Assembly: GCF_003173575.1 (NCBI RefSeq)
Contig: NZ_QGNY01000008.1
Location: 124,001-188,000 of the forward strand
Source: Pedobacter paludis
GTDB taxonomy: Bacteria > Bacteroidota > Bacteroidia > Sphingobacteriales > Sphingobacteriaceae
Length of the DNA stretch: 64,000 nt
Direction: 5' to 3'
The translations under genes and the position numbers were made by a program. Positions within the stretch are counted from its first letter, which is position 1. The number at the start of each line of letters is the position of its first letter. The notes below the pieces were generated by a model. That model searched no databases. It was not told the DNA's origin and saw only the letters and a program-made list of their open reading frames with translations. Below, piece after piece: positions 8,910 through 19,191 of the stretch.

Positions 8910-11900
8910 TTATATACCAATGTTAAGTGATAGAGAATAGGTTCTTGGAATTGGCAGACTATTCCCATTTACTTCTGGATCTTGTCCGTTTAATCTTTTA
9001 TCAGCGATGTAAAATAAATTAGAAACAGATGCCTGTATTTGGCAGGATTTTAAACCAATTCTTTTAATTTTATCGCTCGGAACTAGGTAACCCAATGCCA
9101 GATTTCTAAGTCTGATAAAACTTGCATCAACAATTCTTGTATTCGAATAATCGTATAACTGATATGGAGAAAATGTTCCGGTTGAGCCTGGAACAGGAAT
9201 TTGGTTTAAGGCAACCGAATTTGCTGAGGGTAATGAAGGGATGATGGTAAAAGCCTCATCACCTGGTTGGCGCCAGCGGTTATTCAATTCTGCTGATAGA
9301 TTTTGGAAAGGATAAGGAGCTGATGTTGTTGCACGAACAGAGGTATATAGTGGTGCTAATCGTTTCACATTACCTGTACTGATATAGAAAAAGGTATTTA
9401 ATGTGAATGATTTATAACGAAAATTATTGCCTAAGCCACCGGTAAATTTTGGATCTAACTGACCCGAATATACCAAGGCCTTGGTTACATCAGTAGCTGC
9501 TTCTGGATTCGTGGCAACATTTAAACCATTAAATAAGGGTTTGCCCGTTTGCGCATCTAAGCCTGCAAAATCAAACGACCAAATTCCCGTTGCTGGAGAT
9601 CCTTTTTTATACAAGCCTCCAGATACTGCAGATTGCCAGCTGGTTAAAGAAATAATTCCAGATTCCTGAACATTGTTTACAACCTTTGCAGTGTTGAAAT
9701 TAACGCCCCATTCAAAATTTCTAGTTTTTACCGGAAATAGATTTAAAGTAAATTCAAAGCCTTTATTAGTAATGTCACCAGCATTTACTGGCATTGAAAG
9801 CAAACCATATTCCAACGGAATGGTTTTTTGAACGATTACATCAAAACCTGCTTTTTTATAATATTCGAAACTACCAGAGATGCGATTTTTTAAGAAAGCA
9901 AAATCTAAACCTAAATTTAGTGTTTTATTTCTTTCCCAACGTAAATCTTTGTAAGCTAAACTTTTGATCAATAAAATTGGATCGCCAGAAATCGGATTAA
10001 CAGATGCTGCACCAGATGGAATTTGAGCCACTAAATCCGGACTAAAATTTTCTGCTACGTTACCCTGAAAACCAAAACTTACACGAGCAGAAAGTTGGTT
10101 TAACCAGCCCACATTACTTAAGAAATTTTCTTCGGCAATATTCCATTTACCACCAATTGACCAAACCGGTAAAAATCTGTGGTTTGCATATTGTCCAAAT
10201 CGGTTAGATGCATCTGTACGGATATTCGCATTTACAACATATTTTTGGTTAAAATTATAGGTCGCAGTACCGAAGTAAGAAACATAATTAGAAATTCTAT
10301 CCGTAATAGTCGGAATAGTATTTGCCAATAAGCCGTTTACTAAAGTAACCCCAGTATTCACTGTTGTTGGTGGCAATTGTGCAAAAGATTGGCCTCTATC
10401 TGGCATGTAGCCATAGTTGGTCTGTTTTAAACCATCATACTTTGAACTTCTAATTTCCTGACCCACCATAACATTCAGGCCGTCCTTATTATTTCTTAAG
10501 CTTTTATTAAATGCGAGCGTATTTCTAAAAGTTGTAGTTTGATTGTTGACCGCAAAAGAGTTATAAACCCCACCAACAGGTATTCGTGATGCTAAATAAT
10601 CTACAGAATTCGGTACTGCTGTGCCATATTCAAATCCACGAAGTTGTGTTATTGCATTTGTGCGTTCTGTAGAGTAGGTTGCCCCATTGGTTTGATTATA
10701 ACCATAACCAAGTAAGGATTGAAAAGTAAATAATTTTAAAAATTTATACTCCAGATTTGCCGATGCATTAACGGTAGTTAGCTTATTTGTGTTTCCACTT
10801 TCTGCCAGTTCATTTAAAACATTGTATCTAAATGCACCCGAACCTGTGTTTGGGCTTGTATAAAAATAAGGCAAACCATTATCGCCATAAACCGGAATGG
10901 TTCTACTTGTATTAAATGCATAATTAAACGGATCTACACCAAAGAAACCATCGGTTGTACTTTTGGCGCCATTTAATTTAAAGCCTACTTTTAAATGATC
11001 AGTAAGTGTACTGTTAATGTTAATTGATGCCGTATATCTTGTTTGTTCGTTTCCTTTAGTGTTTCCTTTATCACTCAAAATTCCGATGGAACTGTAATAA
11101 GTTGTTTTATCAGATCCTCCTGAAAGGCTTAGGCTATGTGTTTGACTAACTGGCGCCTGAAAAAGCAAACCGAACCAATCGGTATTATTCGTTTCTAATT
11201 TGTTAACGCCTGCAACAAATTGTTCTTGTGTTATTTTTTTATCGAATAAATCTGATGACAAACCCTCATATGAAACAGGATCTGGAGTAACCTCGAATTG
11301 TAAACCTCTCGCATAAATCTCTCTGGAAACATCAATGCGCTCTTTAGAGTTCATTAAATTGAACATCCCGTAATTTGGCCTTTGAGAAGTGGTAAAATTT
11401 GTGCTATAATTAACCGCCGTTTTACCAACACGTCCTTTTTTAGTTGTAATTACGATAACACCGTTCGCGGCCTTAACACCATATATTGCTGTTGATGTTG
11501 CATCTTTTAAAACCGTAATATCCTGAATATCATCAACGTTTAAAAAAGCTACTGTACTTCCTACCAAATTTTTTATGGCATCATCCGAAGTTCCAGGTGT
11601 TAAAGAATTTAGTTGCTGGTAATCAAATGGAATCGGATCTTCCTGAATAATGCCATCTACAACCCAAACAGGTTCTTGGTTACCCAATAGAGTTGATGTT
11701 CCCCGAACCCTAACTTTTGGTTTTGAACCTACTAAACCGGATGAATTGCTTACCGCAACACCAGGCAATTGTCCTTGTAATAATTTATCGATTTGATTGG
11801 TTCCAGCCACTTTAATATCTTCCATTTTAACTGAAGACAGTGCCCCAACAAAATCGCGTTTTGCAATGTTTTGGTAACCTGTAACTACAACATCATCAAG

Positions 11901-12533
11901 ACCTTGGGCAGCCTCTTGAAGTTTAACATTATATACAAATACATCTGTACCTGCTTTTACATTAACAGCTTTTACTTCTGCTTTATAACCGATATATTGA
12001 TATCTAACCGAACCATTATCGTTCACCAAAAGCACATAGTTTCCATTTTCATCCGTTGATGTTACATTTTTTTCACCAACCTCCTGTATAGAAACCCCAG
12101 GGATAGCCTGGTTTTTTTCATCTGTGATTTTACCAGTCAGTCTGATTTTTTTTTGGGAAATAGATGGACTACCTGCTGTTGAAACGGCTTTGGTTTTAAA
12201 AATAACCACATCTTTATCGATAACGAAAGTAATATCAGTTCCGTTTAAAAGTGTGTTTAAAACCGTAGTTAAGTTTTTATTTTTTAACGATACCGTAACT
12301 CTTGGGTTTTTATCCAATTGATCGGCATTATAAAAGAATTGCATTTTTGCTTGTCTGCTTACTGTTTTTACGGCATCAGAGAGCTTTGCATTTTTAACAT
12401 TTATAGAAATGTTAACTGGGGTTTGTGCCTTTATTGATAAGCCAAAAATTATAATCGCACAGATTGTGGCACTTATCGTTTTCGTAAAAAAGCTTAATCG
12501 AGGCGAAAAATAATTTTGTAAATATTTTTTCAT
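8910..12533 (-). CDS. SusC/RagA TonB-dependent outer membrane transporter with STN domain
   Basis: This 1207-residue protein has an N-terminal export signal, then a secretin/TonB short N-terminal (STN) domain (about 37-112, VNISINVKNAKLSDAVKTVS), a carboxypeptidase-regulatory-like domain (about 130-205, TGKITDEKNQAIPGVSI), a plug (about 215-365, VVVTGYQNIAKRDFVGALSS and WVVDGIIQ) and a 22-strand-type barrel to the C terminus. The STN domain is the part that in FecA-type receptors contacts a FecR anti-sigma factor, and a FecR gene lies directly upstream. The protein probably both imports its substrate and signals its presence. It pairs with the SusD gene 10 bases downstream. Confidence 0.96.
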   Translation of the reverse strand: MKKYLQNYFSPRLSFFTKTISATICAIIIFGLSIKAQTPVNISINVKNAKLSDAVKTVSRQAKMQFFYNADQLDKNPRVTVSLKNKNLTTVLNTLLNGTDITFVIDKDVVIFKTKAVSTAGSPSISQKKIRLTGKITDEKNQAIPGVSIQEVGEKNVTSTDENGNYVLLVNDNGSVRYQYIGYKAEVKAVNVKAGTDVFVYNVKLQEAAQGLDDVVVTGYQNIAKRDFVGALSSVKMEDIKVAGTNQIDKLLQGQLPGVAVSNSSGLVGSKPKVRVRGTSTLLGNQEPVWVVDGIIQEDPIPFDYQQLNSLTPGTSDDAIKNLVGSTVAFLNVDDIQDITVLKDATSTAIYGVKAANGVIVITTKKGRVGKTAVNYSTNFTTSQRPNYGMFNLMNSKERIDVSREIYARGLQFEVTPDPVSYEGLSSDLFDKKITQEQFVAGVNKLETNNTDWFGLLFQAPVSQTHSLSLSGGSDKTTYYSSIGILSDKGNTKGNEQTRYTASININSTLTDHLKVGFKLNGAKSTTDGFFGVDPFNYAFNTSRTIPVYGDNGLPYFYTSPNTGSGAFRYNVLNELAESGNTNKLTTVNASANLEYKFLKLFTFQSLLGYGYNQTNGATYSTERTNAITQLRGFEYGTAVPNSVDYLASRIPVGGVYNSFAVNNQTTTFRNTLAFNKSLRNNKDGLNVMVGQEIRSSKYDGLKQTNYGYMPDRGQSFAQLPPTTVNTGVTLVNGLLANTIPTITDRISNYVSYFGTATYNFNQKYVVNANIRTDASNRFGQYANHRFLPVWSIGGKWNIAEENFLSNVGWLNQLSARVSFGFQGNVAENFSPDLVAQIPSGAASVNPISGDPILLIKSLAYKDLRWERNKTLNLGLDFAFLKNRISGSFEYYKKAGFDVIVQKTIPLEYGLLSMPVNAGDITNKGFEFTLNLFPVKTRNFEWGVNFNTAKVVNNVQESGIISLTSWQSAVSGGLYKKGSPATGIWSFDFAGLDAQTGKPLFNGLNVATNPEAATDVTKALVYSGQLDPKFTGGLGNNFRYKSFTLNTFFYISTGNVKRLAPLYTSVRATTSAPYPFQNLSAELNNRWRQPGDEAFTIIPSLPSANSVALNQIPVPGSTGTFSPYQLYDYSNTRIVDASFIRLRNLALGYLVPSDKIKRIGLKSCQIQASVSNLFYIADKRLNGQDPEVNGNSLPIPRTYSLSLNIGI

Positions 12534-12587
12534 TTAGTTTTGAATAGTTTGGTTGATTTTTGGATTTGGTTTGGTTAGATGTTTCGT

Positions 12588-13745
12588 TTAACGCTGATCT
12601 ACATATATCCTCCTGTTTTTTATGCTGAATTTTACTCCGCCGGTTTGTTCTATAATATTGAGTACTACTTTTATATCACTGTATCTTTCAATCTCTCCGG
12701 AAAAATGAATCTGCTTAATTTTATCAGATTGAAAATCAACATCGTAATCGTACCACAAACTCAATTGATCCATTACTTCATCTAGCGTAGCTTCTTCAAA
12801 TACGATTTTTCCATTTGCCCAAGCCACATAAGGCAATACATCAACGTCGGTTTTGGTTAAGGAATTAGTCTGCTGATTGAAAATAGCTTGTTGGTTCGGC
12901 GCCAAAATGGCGATTTGATTGTTGGCAGATTTAGCCTCAACCTTACCCTCAACCAATGTGGTTCGTGTTGTTTTTGTATACGTGTTTACATTAAATGTTG
13001 TTCCTAAAACTTTAACGTCCATTCCGTTGGCATGTACAACAAATGGTTTATTCGGGTTTTTAGCCACTTGGAAATAGGCCTCACCCTTTTCCAAATAAAC
13101 ATTACGTGTATCAGTCGCATTTATATTTACCGGAAAACGCAGAACTGATGCCGAATTAATCATCACTGTAGTTCCATCGGCCAAAGCCAGTTTATATTCT
13201 GCGCCTCTCGGGATAATCAATTTATTAAATACTTGCTTTTCACTTGCTACACCATCTTGCTTGTAGCTTAACAATTCTTTGTTTTTATTGGTAATGCAGG
13301 TTCCTGCAACCTTTGCCAATTGTTTGTTTGCGTTATCTGATAGTTCTACCGCACTGCCGTCAGCTAAAACCAATGTAGCTCTATTATGGTCTGTTGGATT
13401 AAGTTTAGCTATGTTTAAAGCAACAGGCTCGTTATTCTTTATATAATAGAAAATTCCTCCAGCCAAAATCATCACTGGCAATAAAAGAATAGCTGCGTAT
13501 TTTAATAAAGCTGGAATAAGTTTTACAGTTTTAACTTGTAAGTGAGTTTGAATTCTATTCCAGGCTTTATCCTGATTAATTTTATTAATCAAAACATTTG
13601 CATTAGAAATCATTTTATCAGCTTGTAAAGCATCAATCAATTCTCTTTCCTCAGTACTCAGTTGATCCAATAAGTGCTGATTTGGCAATTCATTGGTATT
13701 TAACTGTTGGATAACTTCAATCCAGATATTTTCTTTTGCGTTCAT
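12588..13745 (-). CDS. FecR-family anti-sigma factor
   Basis: This 385-residue protein has a cytoplasmic N-terminal part (about 1-90), one membrane segment (about 92-112, YAAILLLPVMILAGGIFYYI), a periplasmic FecR domain (about 165-265, IPRGAEYKLALADGTTVMIN then VYLEKGEAYFQVA) and a C-terminal DUF4974-type domain (IVFEEATLDEVMDQLSLWY) that resembles STN. In the FecIRA scheme it holds the sigma factor inactive until the loaded receptor signals through its STN domain. It lies between the sigma gene and susC, 54 bases before the latter. Domain order and context agree fully. Confidence 0.95.
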   Translation of the reverse strand: MNAKENIWIEVIQQLNTNELPNQHLLDQLSTEERELIDALQADKMISNANVLINKINQDKAWNRIQTHLQVKTVKLIPALLKYAAILLLPVMILAGGIFYYIKNNEPVALNIAKLNPTDHNRATLVLADGSAVELSDNANKQLAKVAGTCITNKNKELLSYKQDGVASEKQVFNKLIIPRGAEYKLALADGTTVMINSASVLRFPVNINATDTRNVYLEKGEAYFQVAKNPNKPFVVHANGMDVKVLGTTFNVNTYTKTTRTTLVEGKVEAKSANNQIAILAPNQQAIFNQQTNSLTKTDVDVLPYVAWANGKIVFEEATLDEVMDQLSLWYDYDVDFQSDKIKQIHFSGEIERYSDIKVVLNIIEQTGGVKFSIKNRRIYVDQR

Positions 13746-13870
13746 TTCGTAGATGGATTAATATATAGTATAACTTAGGTTAATTTAGGGTGACAGAAAT
13801 ATTAATAAATTATTAAATAATTTATAATTAACTGATTATCAGTAAAATAAAATATTATATTTGATTTGAT

Positions 13871-14431
13871 TTATAATTTTCCCTTGCCCAATAAGATGGC
13901 GATAAAAATTATGGAAAGCGGATCTTCTGCAGCTTTGGTTTTTAGAAAGGCGTAAGCCCTTTTCATTTGGGTTTTAACTGTATTAATGGAGATGTTGTTG
14001 GCTTTGGCAATGTCTGCATAACTTAATCCATCCACCACATATTGTAAAAAAACCTTTTTACGATCTTCAGGTAGTAAGTTAACCAGACCTAGAACTTTCT
14101 CATCGGCACTTTCTTTTAAATGCAAAGCTTCTTCTTCTTCCAAATAGTCAGTTTGTACTTCTATTTGATTTTGATCTGTTATTTCTACGGAAAGTGGTTG
14201 CTTTTTAAGGAAGCTTAAGGAAAGATTTTTAACAGCACGAGTGGCGTATGATTGAAAAGTGCTTTCTATCTGGACCTCGTTTCTTCTATTCCAATAACTG
14301 ATAAAGAAATCCTGAACGATATCTTCTGAAGCATCTTCATCCTTAGTTAATTGAAAAGCAACAAGCACTAAAAACTTGTAATGTTTCTTAAACAACATTT
14401 CGAATGAGGCTATATCAGAGTATTCGGCCAA
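13871..14431 (-). CDS. FecI-type ECF sigma-70 factor
   Basis: This 186-residue protein has sigma region 2 (about 8-75, FKKHYKFLVLVAFQLTKDED with DIVQDFFISYWNRR) and region 4 (about 125-178, LPEDRKKVFLQYVVDGLSYADIAKANNISINTVKTQMKRA). It should direct transcription of the SusC/SusD-protease locus when released by the FecR protein encoded 125 bases downstream. The gene opens the whole minus-strand locus and is divergent from the LTA-synthase-like gene. ECF identity is clear; the exact regulon is inferred from position. Confidence 0.94.
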   Translation of the reverse strand: MAEYSDIASFEMLFKKHYKFLVLVAFQLTKDEDASEDIVQDFFISYWNRRNEVQIESTFQSYATRAVKNLSLSFLKKQPLSVEITDQNQIEVQTDYLEEEEALHLKESADEKVLGLVNLLPEDRKKVFLQYVVDGLSYADIAKANNISINTVKTQMKRAYAFLKTKAAEDPLSIIFIAILLGKGKL

Positions 14432-14629
14432 TTTATTTAAGAATAAGTTAAGATTTTAAGGAGTATCAACTGTAAAAATAAATTAAAACTCACCAAAACT
14501 GAAATGTAATAAATAAATCATTTAAGATGAGCGATGGATTGATTCTTCATTAGCTTGAAAATATTTATGAGGGGAACTTCAGTATTTCTTCAGAATCAGT
14601 TAGTACATTGCGGAAAACTCCCATCATTA

Positions 14630-16576
14630 ATGAACCAAATATTTAAAAGCAGATACTCAATTCTTTTGGGTTTTATTGCTTATTTTATACTTTTCTCCTT
14701 CATCATTAGAAGTATTTTATTCGTTTCTGCAGCACAGAAAGCAGAATTTACATTTTTAGAAGTTATAAGATTTTATTTTGTTGGATTATTTTTTGATTTG
14801 GGCACAGGGTTAATCCTCTCCGCTTTTTATGCTTTATATCTGTTAATAATTCCTAACCGATTTTACCATAAAAGATGGAACCGAATGATTTGTCTTTCTT
14901 CATTTTTCATTTTTCTTATCATTACCCTTTTCTCATTTTTTGCAGAGCTTACCTTTTGGCAGGAATTTGAAAGCAGATTTAATTTTATTGCTGTAGATTA
15001 TTTGATCTACACCTACGAAGTAATTCATAACATTAACGAGTCATACCCTTTGCCTCTACTAATTGGAGGGATGCTTTTGATTGCCATTGGGGTTACTTAT
15101 GTCTTTCATAAATTAAAAATATTCAATACAAGTTTTACCAGCCAAACCCGCTTTAAAACCAGGCTCGTGTATTCTTCTTTAATTATTATACCTGCAATAC
15201 TCTTTTCGCTAATTGTTAAAAACAGTTGGGCAGAACAAGGCAACAATCGGTATACAAACGAGTTAAGTAAATCGGGTATTTATTCTTTCTTTGCAGCATT
15301 TAAAAACAACGAACTCAACTATCACGATTTTTATAGCTTAATTGGAAATAAAGACGCTTTTACGTTAGTAAAAAAAGAGCTTACCGAAAGCAATACAACA
15401 TTTAAAAACGATAGTCTTTCTATTTTAAGAAATATTAAAGGAACCGATTCTGTCTACAAACCAAACGTAATTATGATTACTGTTGAAAGTTTAAGCGCAG
15501 ACTTTCTTGCCCATTATGGCAATACGCAACACATTACGCCAAGATTAGATACATTCGCGAACAATAGCGTATTCTTTAGCAATATGTATGCGACTGGCAC
15601 GCGTACCGTTAGAGGCATGGAGGCCTTAACATTGGGCATTCCGCCTACACCGGGAAGCAGTATTGTAAGAAGAATGGACAACGAGCATTTATTTACCGTT
15701 GGCCACGTGTTTAAGGAGAAAGGTTACGTTAATACATTTTTTTATGGAGGAGATGGCTACTTTGACAACATGAACCATTTTTTTGGCAACAACGGATACA
15801 ATATTGTTGATAGAGGCAGAAAGCTTTTAAATGAAAATTACGATGGCACAAGAATGCTTATTCCTGATAACGACGTAACTTTTGAAAATGCCTGGGGAAT
15901 TTGTGATGGAGATATTTTTAACGTGGTGATTAAAGATGCCGATCAGAAGTATAAAAAAGGCCAGCTGTTTAATAATTTCATCATGACAACCTCAAACCAC
16001 AGGCCTTATACCTTCCCAAACAATAAAATAGATATGGCTTCTGGAACAAGAGAAGGCGCTGTTAAATACACCGATTACGCAATAGGGCAGTTTATAGATC
16101 AGATTAAGAACAAACCTTGGTTTAAAAATACGGTAATCATTATCGTAGCCGATCATTGTGCAAGCAGTGCCGGTAAAAATGAAATCGATATTTCTAAATA
16201 CCAGATTCCCTGCATGATTTTAAATCTGAAAAATACGGAGAAAATGAACATCTCTAAAATGACCTCTCAGATAGATCTGTTTCCAACTTTGTGGAGCTTA
16301 CTCGGCTGGGATTACACCAGCGAGTTTTATGGAAAAAACGTTTTGGATAAAAAATACGAATCACGCGTTTTCTTAGGAACTTACCAAAAACTGGTATACA
16401 TGAAAGGCGACAGTTTGGTTATTTTGAGTCCGCAGAGAAAAGTTGATACCTATTTATACAATAAAGCTAAAAACGAGCAGAAACCATTTGTTTTGCCTAA
16501 AGCAATTATTAATCAAGGTATTGCAAACTACCAAACGGCTTTTGATCTTTTTAAGGATGGAAAATTGAGGTATTAA
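14630..16576 (+). CDS. LTA synthase family sulfatase-fold membrane enzyme
   Basis: I choose the ATG at 14630 (MNQIFKSRYS) because membrane segments begin right after it; an in-frame ATG at 14555 would add 25 non-hydrophobic residues. The 648-residue protein has five N-terminal membrane segments and a periplasmic alkaline-phosphatase/sulfatase-fold domain. Metal-site features visible are VESLSADF (Glu286), the probable nucleophile Thr326 in GTRTVRG, and VADHC. Gram-positive LtaS polymerises glycerol phosphate; Gram-negative relatives such as OpgB-like enzymes transfer phosphoglycerol or phosphoethanolamine to envelope glycans. The exact donor and acceptor cannot be read here. It stands alone before a terminator shared with the GAF gene. 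Confidence 0.88.
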   Translation: MNQIFKSRYSILLGFIAYFILFSFIIRSILFVSAAQKAEFTFLEVIRFYFVGLFFDLGTGLILSAFYALYLLIIPNRFYHKRWNRMICLSSFFIFLIITLFSFFAELTFWQEFESRFNFIAVDYLIYTYEVIHNINESYPLPLLIGGMLLIAIGVTYVFHKLKIFNTSFTSQTRFKTRLVYSSLIIIPAILFSLIVKNSWAEQGNNRYTNELSKSGIYSFFAAFKNNELNYHDFYSLIGNKDAFTLVKKELTESNTTFKNDSLSILRNIKGTDSVYKPNVIMITVESLSADFLAHYGNTQHITPRLDTFANNSVFFSNMYATGTRTVRGMEALTLGIPPTPGSSIVRRMDNEHLFTVGHVFKEKGYVNTFFYGGDGYFDNMNHFFGNNGYNIVDRGRKLLNENYDGTRMLIPDNDVTFENAWGICDGDIFNVVIKDADQKYKKGQLFNNFIMTTSNHRPYTFPNNKIDMASGTREGAVKYTDYAIGQFIDQIKNKPWFKNTVIIIVADHCASSAGKNEIDISKYQIPCMILNLKNTEKMNISKMTSQIDLFPTLWSLLGWDYTSEFYGKNVLDKKYESRVFLGTYQKLVYMKGDSLVILSPQRKVDTYLYNKAKNEQKPFVLPKAIINQGIANYQTAFDLFKDGKLRY

Positions 16577-16580
16577 AACA

Positions 16581-16616
16581 AAAAACCTCTCAGCTTTTAC
16601 ACTGCGAGGTTTTTTT
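16581..16616. terminator. Bidirectional terminator between convergent genes
   Basis: The 9-bp stem AAAAACCTC (16581-16589) with GAGGTTTTT (16606-16614) has T runs on both sides and lies between the stops of the LTA-synthase-like gene and the GAF gene, so it can serve both strands. Confidence 0.85.
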
Positions 16617-16637
16617 ATTATGGATAAGTTGTAATTA

Positions 16638-19046
16638 TTACAATTGTTTTTCCAATTCCTTTTCAATCATATCGAAATCAATTGGCTTAACTTCTTTAGC
16701 TTTTTTTTCGTTTAAATATTTAACACCTACTCTTAAAGCTTTTAAACCAGAAACGCCTTGTAATTCATCCAGTTCCAAGAGCTCTAAATCATCGTTTAGC
16801 AAACCTTGATCTTGCATGTATTTGATGTATTCCATGTATTCTTTCGCTTCTTCAGCATTAAAATAAACCATAGAAATTTTATGTGGCTGTGTTAAACGTT
16901 CGTTTTTATTCTTGATTAAAACTTTATCAATACGTTTTTTAACAACTTCATAACGAATGTTATAAGCACCCTCTACATCAAATCTACGCTCATCGTTTCT
17001 AAAACTGATATCAATTGCATTAGAGTGAATAAAAATTAACTGCGTAGTTTCCAATGGTCTAGGCATTTCGCCAATTAAACCTTTAGATAAGCGGGCAATT
17101 TCTACCATTGATGTTAACTGCCACAAACGGATATTTTTTAAATACAATAAATCAAAGGGTTTTTCAGGTGCAATTTCCTGTCCAATATAAATATCGTATT
17201 CCACACCATCTGTTCTAAACTTGGCAAAATAACAAGGGTAAGAAGCTTGAAGATTCTGCTGAGCGGTTTCTAAATATTGACTTACTTCTGTATTGATCAA
17301 CTGCATGGAAACCTCAAGTTGCCTTCTATTTTTAAAAGCGTCGCCAGTTTCTGGAACAATCACTTCAAAATATTGCTCAATAATTTCTGTTGTCTGCGGA
17401 TAATTTTTCCTAATAATTGAAAGGAAAGGATAAACCTCTGATTCTAGAAACTCGTTAAGTAAGTTTTCTTCGTTTGATGATGCAAAATCGCCAATGCGTT
17501 TAATCCAGTCTTTACAGTTAAACAACAGTTTATCTGTAAGTTCTAAATAAACATGTTTGCGAATGGCTTTTAAAGTACGGATTAAGCTATTCAACTGAAC
17601 TTCCATATCATCCTTTAAAGCCTTATTACGCTCAATAGTCGAATTGCGAATATCAATGGCTCCAAATAATGGATACAAATGTTTAAACGTTACCGTTTCT
17701 ATCTCTTTAAGCTTATGGTAGCTTTTGTTTTTGTTCTGCTGAAGAAAATGCCAAATGGCTTCGTTAAATTTCCACTGTACAGAAGGTTGTAAAGCTGTAA
17801 ATTTATCCATCAAAACTTCATCCATTTTAGCATCAAATTCTTCAATGCTATATTGGAAAAGTTGACCGATTAATGGCATTGCTGGCCTTAATCTTGATAA
17901 AAGCTTATCATCTACCAAAACTTCCTTGTTTGAATAAACTTCCAAAACACCTGCAAGCTGGGTATTATAATACACCGGCAAAACAGAATATGATGAAACG
18001 CCAGCAGCCTTTAAAACTCTTAAAAACGGATCTTTATCAATTTGATCATCATTGATAGAGCTTACAAAGATTGCCCTTGGGTTTTCTTTGTATTTATCAA
18101 CCAGAGAATAAAAAACTTCTTCTTCCAGATTGGATGCTTTCGCCGAATTAATCAGCATGCTCTGAGAAAATTCCTTATTATCAAAAACCAGTTTTTTGTT
18201 AACCGTTAAAAATGGCATTAAACCAAATTCCAAGTTTCCATTTCCACCGAGCGTTTTTAAAGCCTGAATAACATGTGTATAAGCTTCTGTTTGGTAATTA
18301 TGGTTAACCAAAGCATCTCTAATGCCATCTATGGCATGTTGAAGCGTAACATCAGTAATCGAAATCACACTAAAACCTTCAAAAAGGAAATCTTTAAGCG
18401 GTAAGGCTTTTGTAAGGTATTCTAACTCTGTGTTATCTTGAAAATGCTGACCAAGCTCTTCAAAATTAATTTCAGGAAGATCTCCCTTATGCAAAATCTC
18501 GATAAATTTGGTATCGTTCTGGATGTTATAATAAGAAGTTAGCTTAGTTTCCGGATCGATATGCGCATATATAATTTCATTCTTTAATACCGAACTGAAA
18601 TTATAGAAACGGCCTAAAATTAAATTGTAAATAAATTTAAGCTGTTTTTTCTCAACCGGATCGTTATCCTTGGTTACTTTATTTTTAGGATCGTGATCCT
18701 TAAAAAATTTGTAAAATGCATTTGTACTAAAAAAGATCTGATCGGGTATTGGTGTGCTTAATGCCCAGAAAAGATCATCTTCGTTTGCCATCAAAGGCGT
18801 TAGAATTGTAAAAATCAATTCTAATGTATCTTTATATTTTGATAGTTCTTCAGCTTTAATATTGCCTAAAAGGGCTTCATTCTTCTGAATTTTTTCTAAC
18901 AGAAATCTATAAAATTCTGATTTTACAGATTGCTCTGTTTTTAATCTGGTTTTTAAATATTCCACAAGGGGGCGGAATGACAGATTAGATTCTACCTGGC
19001 AATGAATACATTCGTTTTTATTAATCTGTATTACATTGGTGTTCAT
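16638..19046 (-). CDS. Large GAF-domain protein of unknown function
   Basis: This 802-residue cytoplasmic protein has no signal peptide or membrane segment. A GAF-like region spans about 275-400, with FLRVLKAAGVSSYSVLPVYY and LAGVLEVYS as the recognisable core strands. The N terminus contains a Cys-x2-Cys pair (ECIHCQ, residues 12-17). The rest is mainly helical with few landmarks; the C-terminal half ends in an acidic and lysine-rich stretch. Large GAF proteins of this kind recur in Pedobacter-like genomes next to unrelated genes and have no assigned role. There is no kinase, cyclase or DNA-binding domain that I can see, so the signal output is unknown. Confidence 0.7.
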   Translation of the reverse strand: MNTNVIQINKNECIHCQVESNLSFRPLVEYLKTRLKTEQSVKSEFYRFLLEKIQKNEALLGNIKAEELSKYKDTLELIFTILTPLMANEDDLFWALSTPIPDQIFFSTNAFYKFFKDHDPKNKVTKDNDPVEKKQLKFIYNLILGRFYNFSSVLKNEIIYAHIDPETKLTSYYNIQNDTKFIEILHKGDLPEINFEELGQHFQDNTELEYLTKALPLKDFLFEGFSVISITDVTLQHAIDGIRDALVNHNYQTEAYTHVIQALKTLGGNGNLEFGLMPFLTVNKKLVFDNKEFSQSMLINSAKASNLEEEVFYSLVDKYKENPRAIFVSSINDDQIDKDPFLRVLKAAGVSSYSVLPVYYNTQLAGVLEVYSNKEVLVDDKLLSRLRPAMPLIGQLFQYSIEEFDAKMDEVLMDKFTALQPSVQWKFNEAIWHFLQQNKNKSYHKLKEIETVTFKHLYPLFGAIDIRNSTIERNKALKDDMEVQLNSLIRTLKAIRKHVYLELTDKLLFNCKDWIKRIGDFASSNEENLLNEFLESEVYPFLSIIRKNYPQTTEIIEQYFEVIVPETGDAFKNRRQLEVSMQLINTEVSQYLETAQQNLQASYPCYFAKFRTDGVEYDIYIGQEIAPEKPFDLLYLKNIRLWQLTSMVEIARLSKGLIGEMPRPLETTQLIFIHSNAIDISFRNDERRFDVEGAYNIRYEVVKKRIDKVLIKNKNERLTQPHKISMVYFNAEEAKEYMEYIKYMQDQGLLNDDLELLELDELQGVSGLKALRVGVKYLNEKKAKEVKPIDFDMIEKELEKQL

Positions 19047-19191
19047 TGTATATGTTTTATTATAGACGTGAAATTAAATGGTGTATGTTAATAAATGTTA
19101 AATATTTAACAAAGATACATACAGGTTAAAAGATTATTCGTCTGCTTAACGTAATACTTGGATAATCTATCTATAATTATGTTACACAAAT

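Noticed and set aside
8900..8968. Longer SusD start at 8968
   Set aside because: It would place 23 residues in front of the lipoprotein signal and lies within the susC gene.
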